Positions 32,897 through 32,994 of a stretch of 32,994 nt of DNA are shown in pieces. Source of the stretch: Methanoculleus sp. (GTDB lineage Archaea > Halobacteriota > Methanomicrobia > Methanomicrobiales > Methanoculleaceae). The stretch spans positions 1 to 32,994 of the forward strand of contig JASGMC010000013.1 in the NCBI GenBank assembly GCA_030156625.1. The letters are read 5' to 3'. The position numbers and the translations under genes were made by a program. The notes beneath the pieces are model-generated. The model was not told the origin of the DNA. It did not search any database and saw only the letters and a program-made list of their open reading frames with translations. Every line of letters begins with the position of its first letter. The first letter of the stretch is position 1.

Positions 32897-32994
32897 GCGA
32901 CGGGCCGGAGGGCCGGAGCTCGAGCACCGCAGGTGCGGGTTGCGACGGGCCGGAGGGCCGGAGCTCGAGCACCGCAGGTGCGGGTTGCGACGGG
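32897..32994. repeat. 45-bp tandem repeat array (continues beyond window)
   Basis: Two complete, identical 45-bp units start at 32897 and 32942, and a third begins at 32987 and runs off the window. Each unit contains a doubled GGGCCGGA, the palindrome GCTCGAGC, and the inverted repeat CCGCA-GG-TGCGG. The units abut with no spacers, so this is not a CRISPR array. Because 45 is a multiple of three the minus strand stays open as a repeated 15-residue peptide, but it lies upstream of the DUF362 TATA box. The total copy number cannot be seen here. Confidence 0.85.

Noticed and set aside
32820-32972. N-terminal extension of the DUF362 protein through the 45-bp repeats
   Set aside because: The frame is open, but a TATA box at 32843-32850 lies between the repeats and ATG 32819, and the repeat peptide is not part of the domain.
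32897-32994. CRISPR array at the window end
   Set aside because: The units are contiguous and identical, with no unique spacers between them and no cas gene in the window.

Overview
The window looks like a chromosomal segment of a GC-rich methanogenic euryarchaeon, most likely of the Methanomicrobiales (Methanoculleus-like). The reasons are archaeal promoters (TATA-like boxes 25-40 bases before start codons, many nearly leaderless mRNAs), tRNA genes without encoded CCA, an archaeal-type MetRS, and methanogen families (DUF5611, DUF473, PAC2 proteasome chaperone-like protein, archaeal riboflavin/F420-type reductase, fused gamma-alpha 2-oxoacid oxidoreductase). The genus is inferred from general resemblance, not from a search. 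No CRISPR array, insertion sequence or rRNA was seen.

Layout. 1-1650: DUF5611 (partial) divergent from a PAC2-DUF473 pair, then tRNA-Arg(TCT). 1800-6280: a small ABM-fold protein, metG, a conserved unknown protein, a DHH phosphoesterase, tRNA-Phe(GAA). 6420-10335: a hemerythrin-like HHE protein, a TrpF-like protein, and a large soluble PAS/GAF histidine kinase. 10396-14400: a ferritin-like protein, Hsp20, a NifX/NifB-type protein and a TreT-like glycosyltransferase, a group with a stress or redox flavour. 14490-17620: a membrane histidine kinase translationally coupled to a receiver-only response regulator, divergent from the RibD-like reductase. 17720-22150: a lipoprotein, an FMN glutamate-synthase-like enzyme, a sugar-nucleotide epimerase and a two-helix membrane protein. 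22260-25605: a KorAB-type pair, then a broken SDR dehydrogenase. 25860-29350: an MFS transporter, a SagB-like lipoprotein nitroreductase, a second nitroreductase, and a TMEM175-like channel gene broken by a 7-bp duplication. 29311-32994: a fused N-carbamoylputrescine amidase/agmatine deiminase, mntP, a DUF362 protein, and the beginning of a 45-bp tandem repeat running off the window.

How the genes work together. Most units are housekeeping or single genes. The clearest couplings are korA-korB (ATGA overlap), PAC2-DUF473 (TGATG overlap), kinase-regulator (Shine-Dalgarno inside the end of the kinase gene) and the probable MFS-SagB-nitroreductase run. The most notable points are the single-chain agmatine-to-putrescine enzyme, the exported SagB-like nitroreductase, two recently broken genes, a TrpF-like protein lacking expected substrate-binding residues, and the 45-bp repeat. 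I did not find convincing evidence for a whole new multi-gene system.
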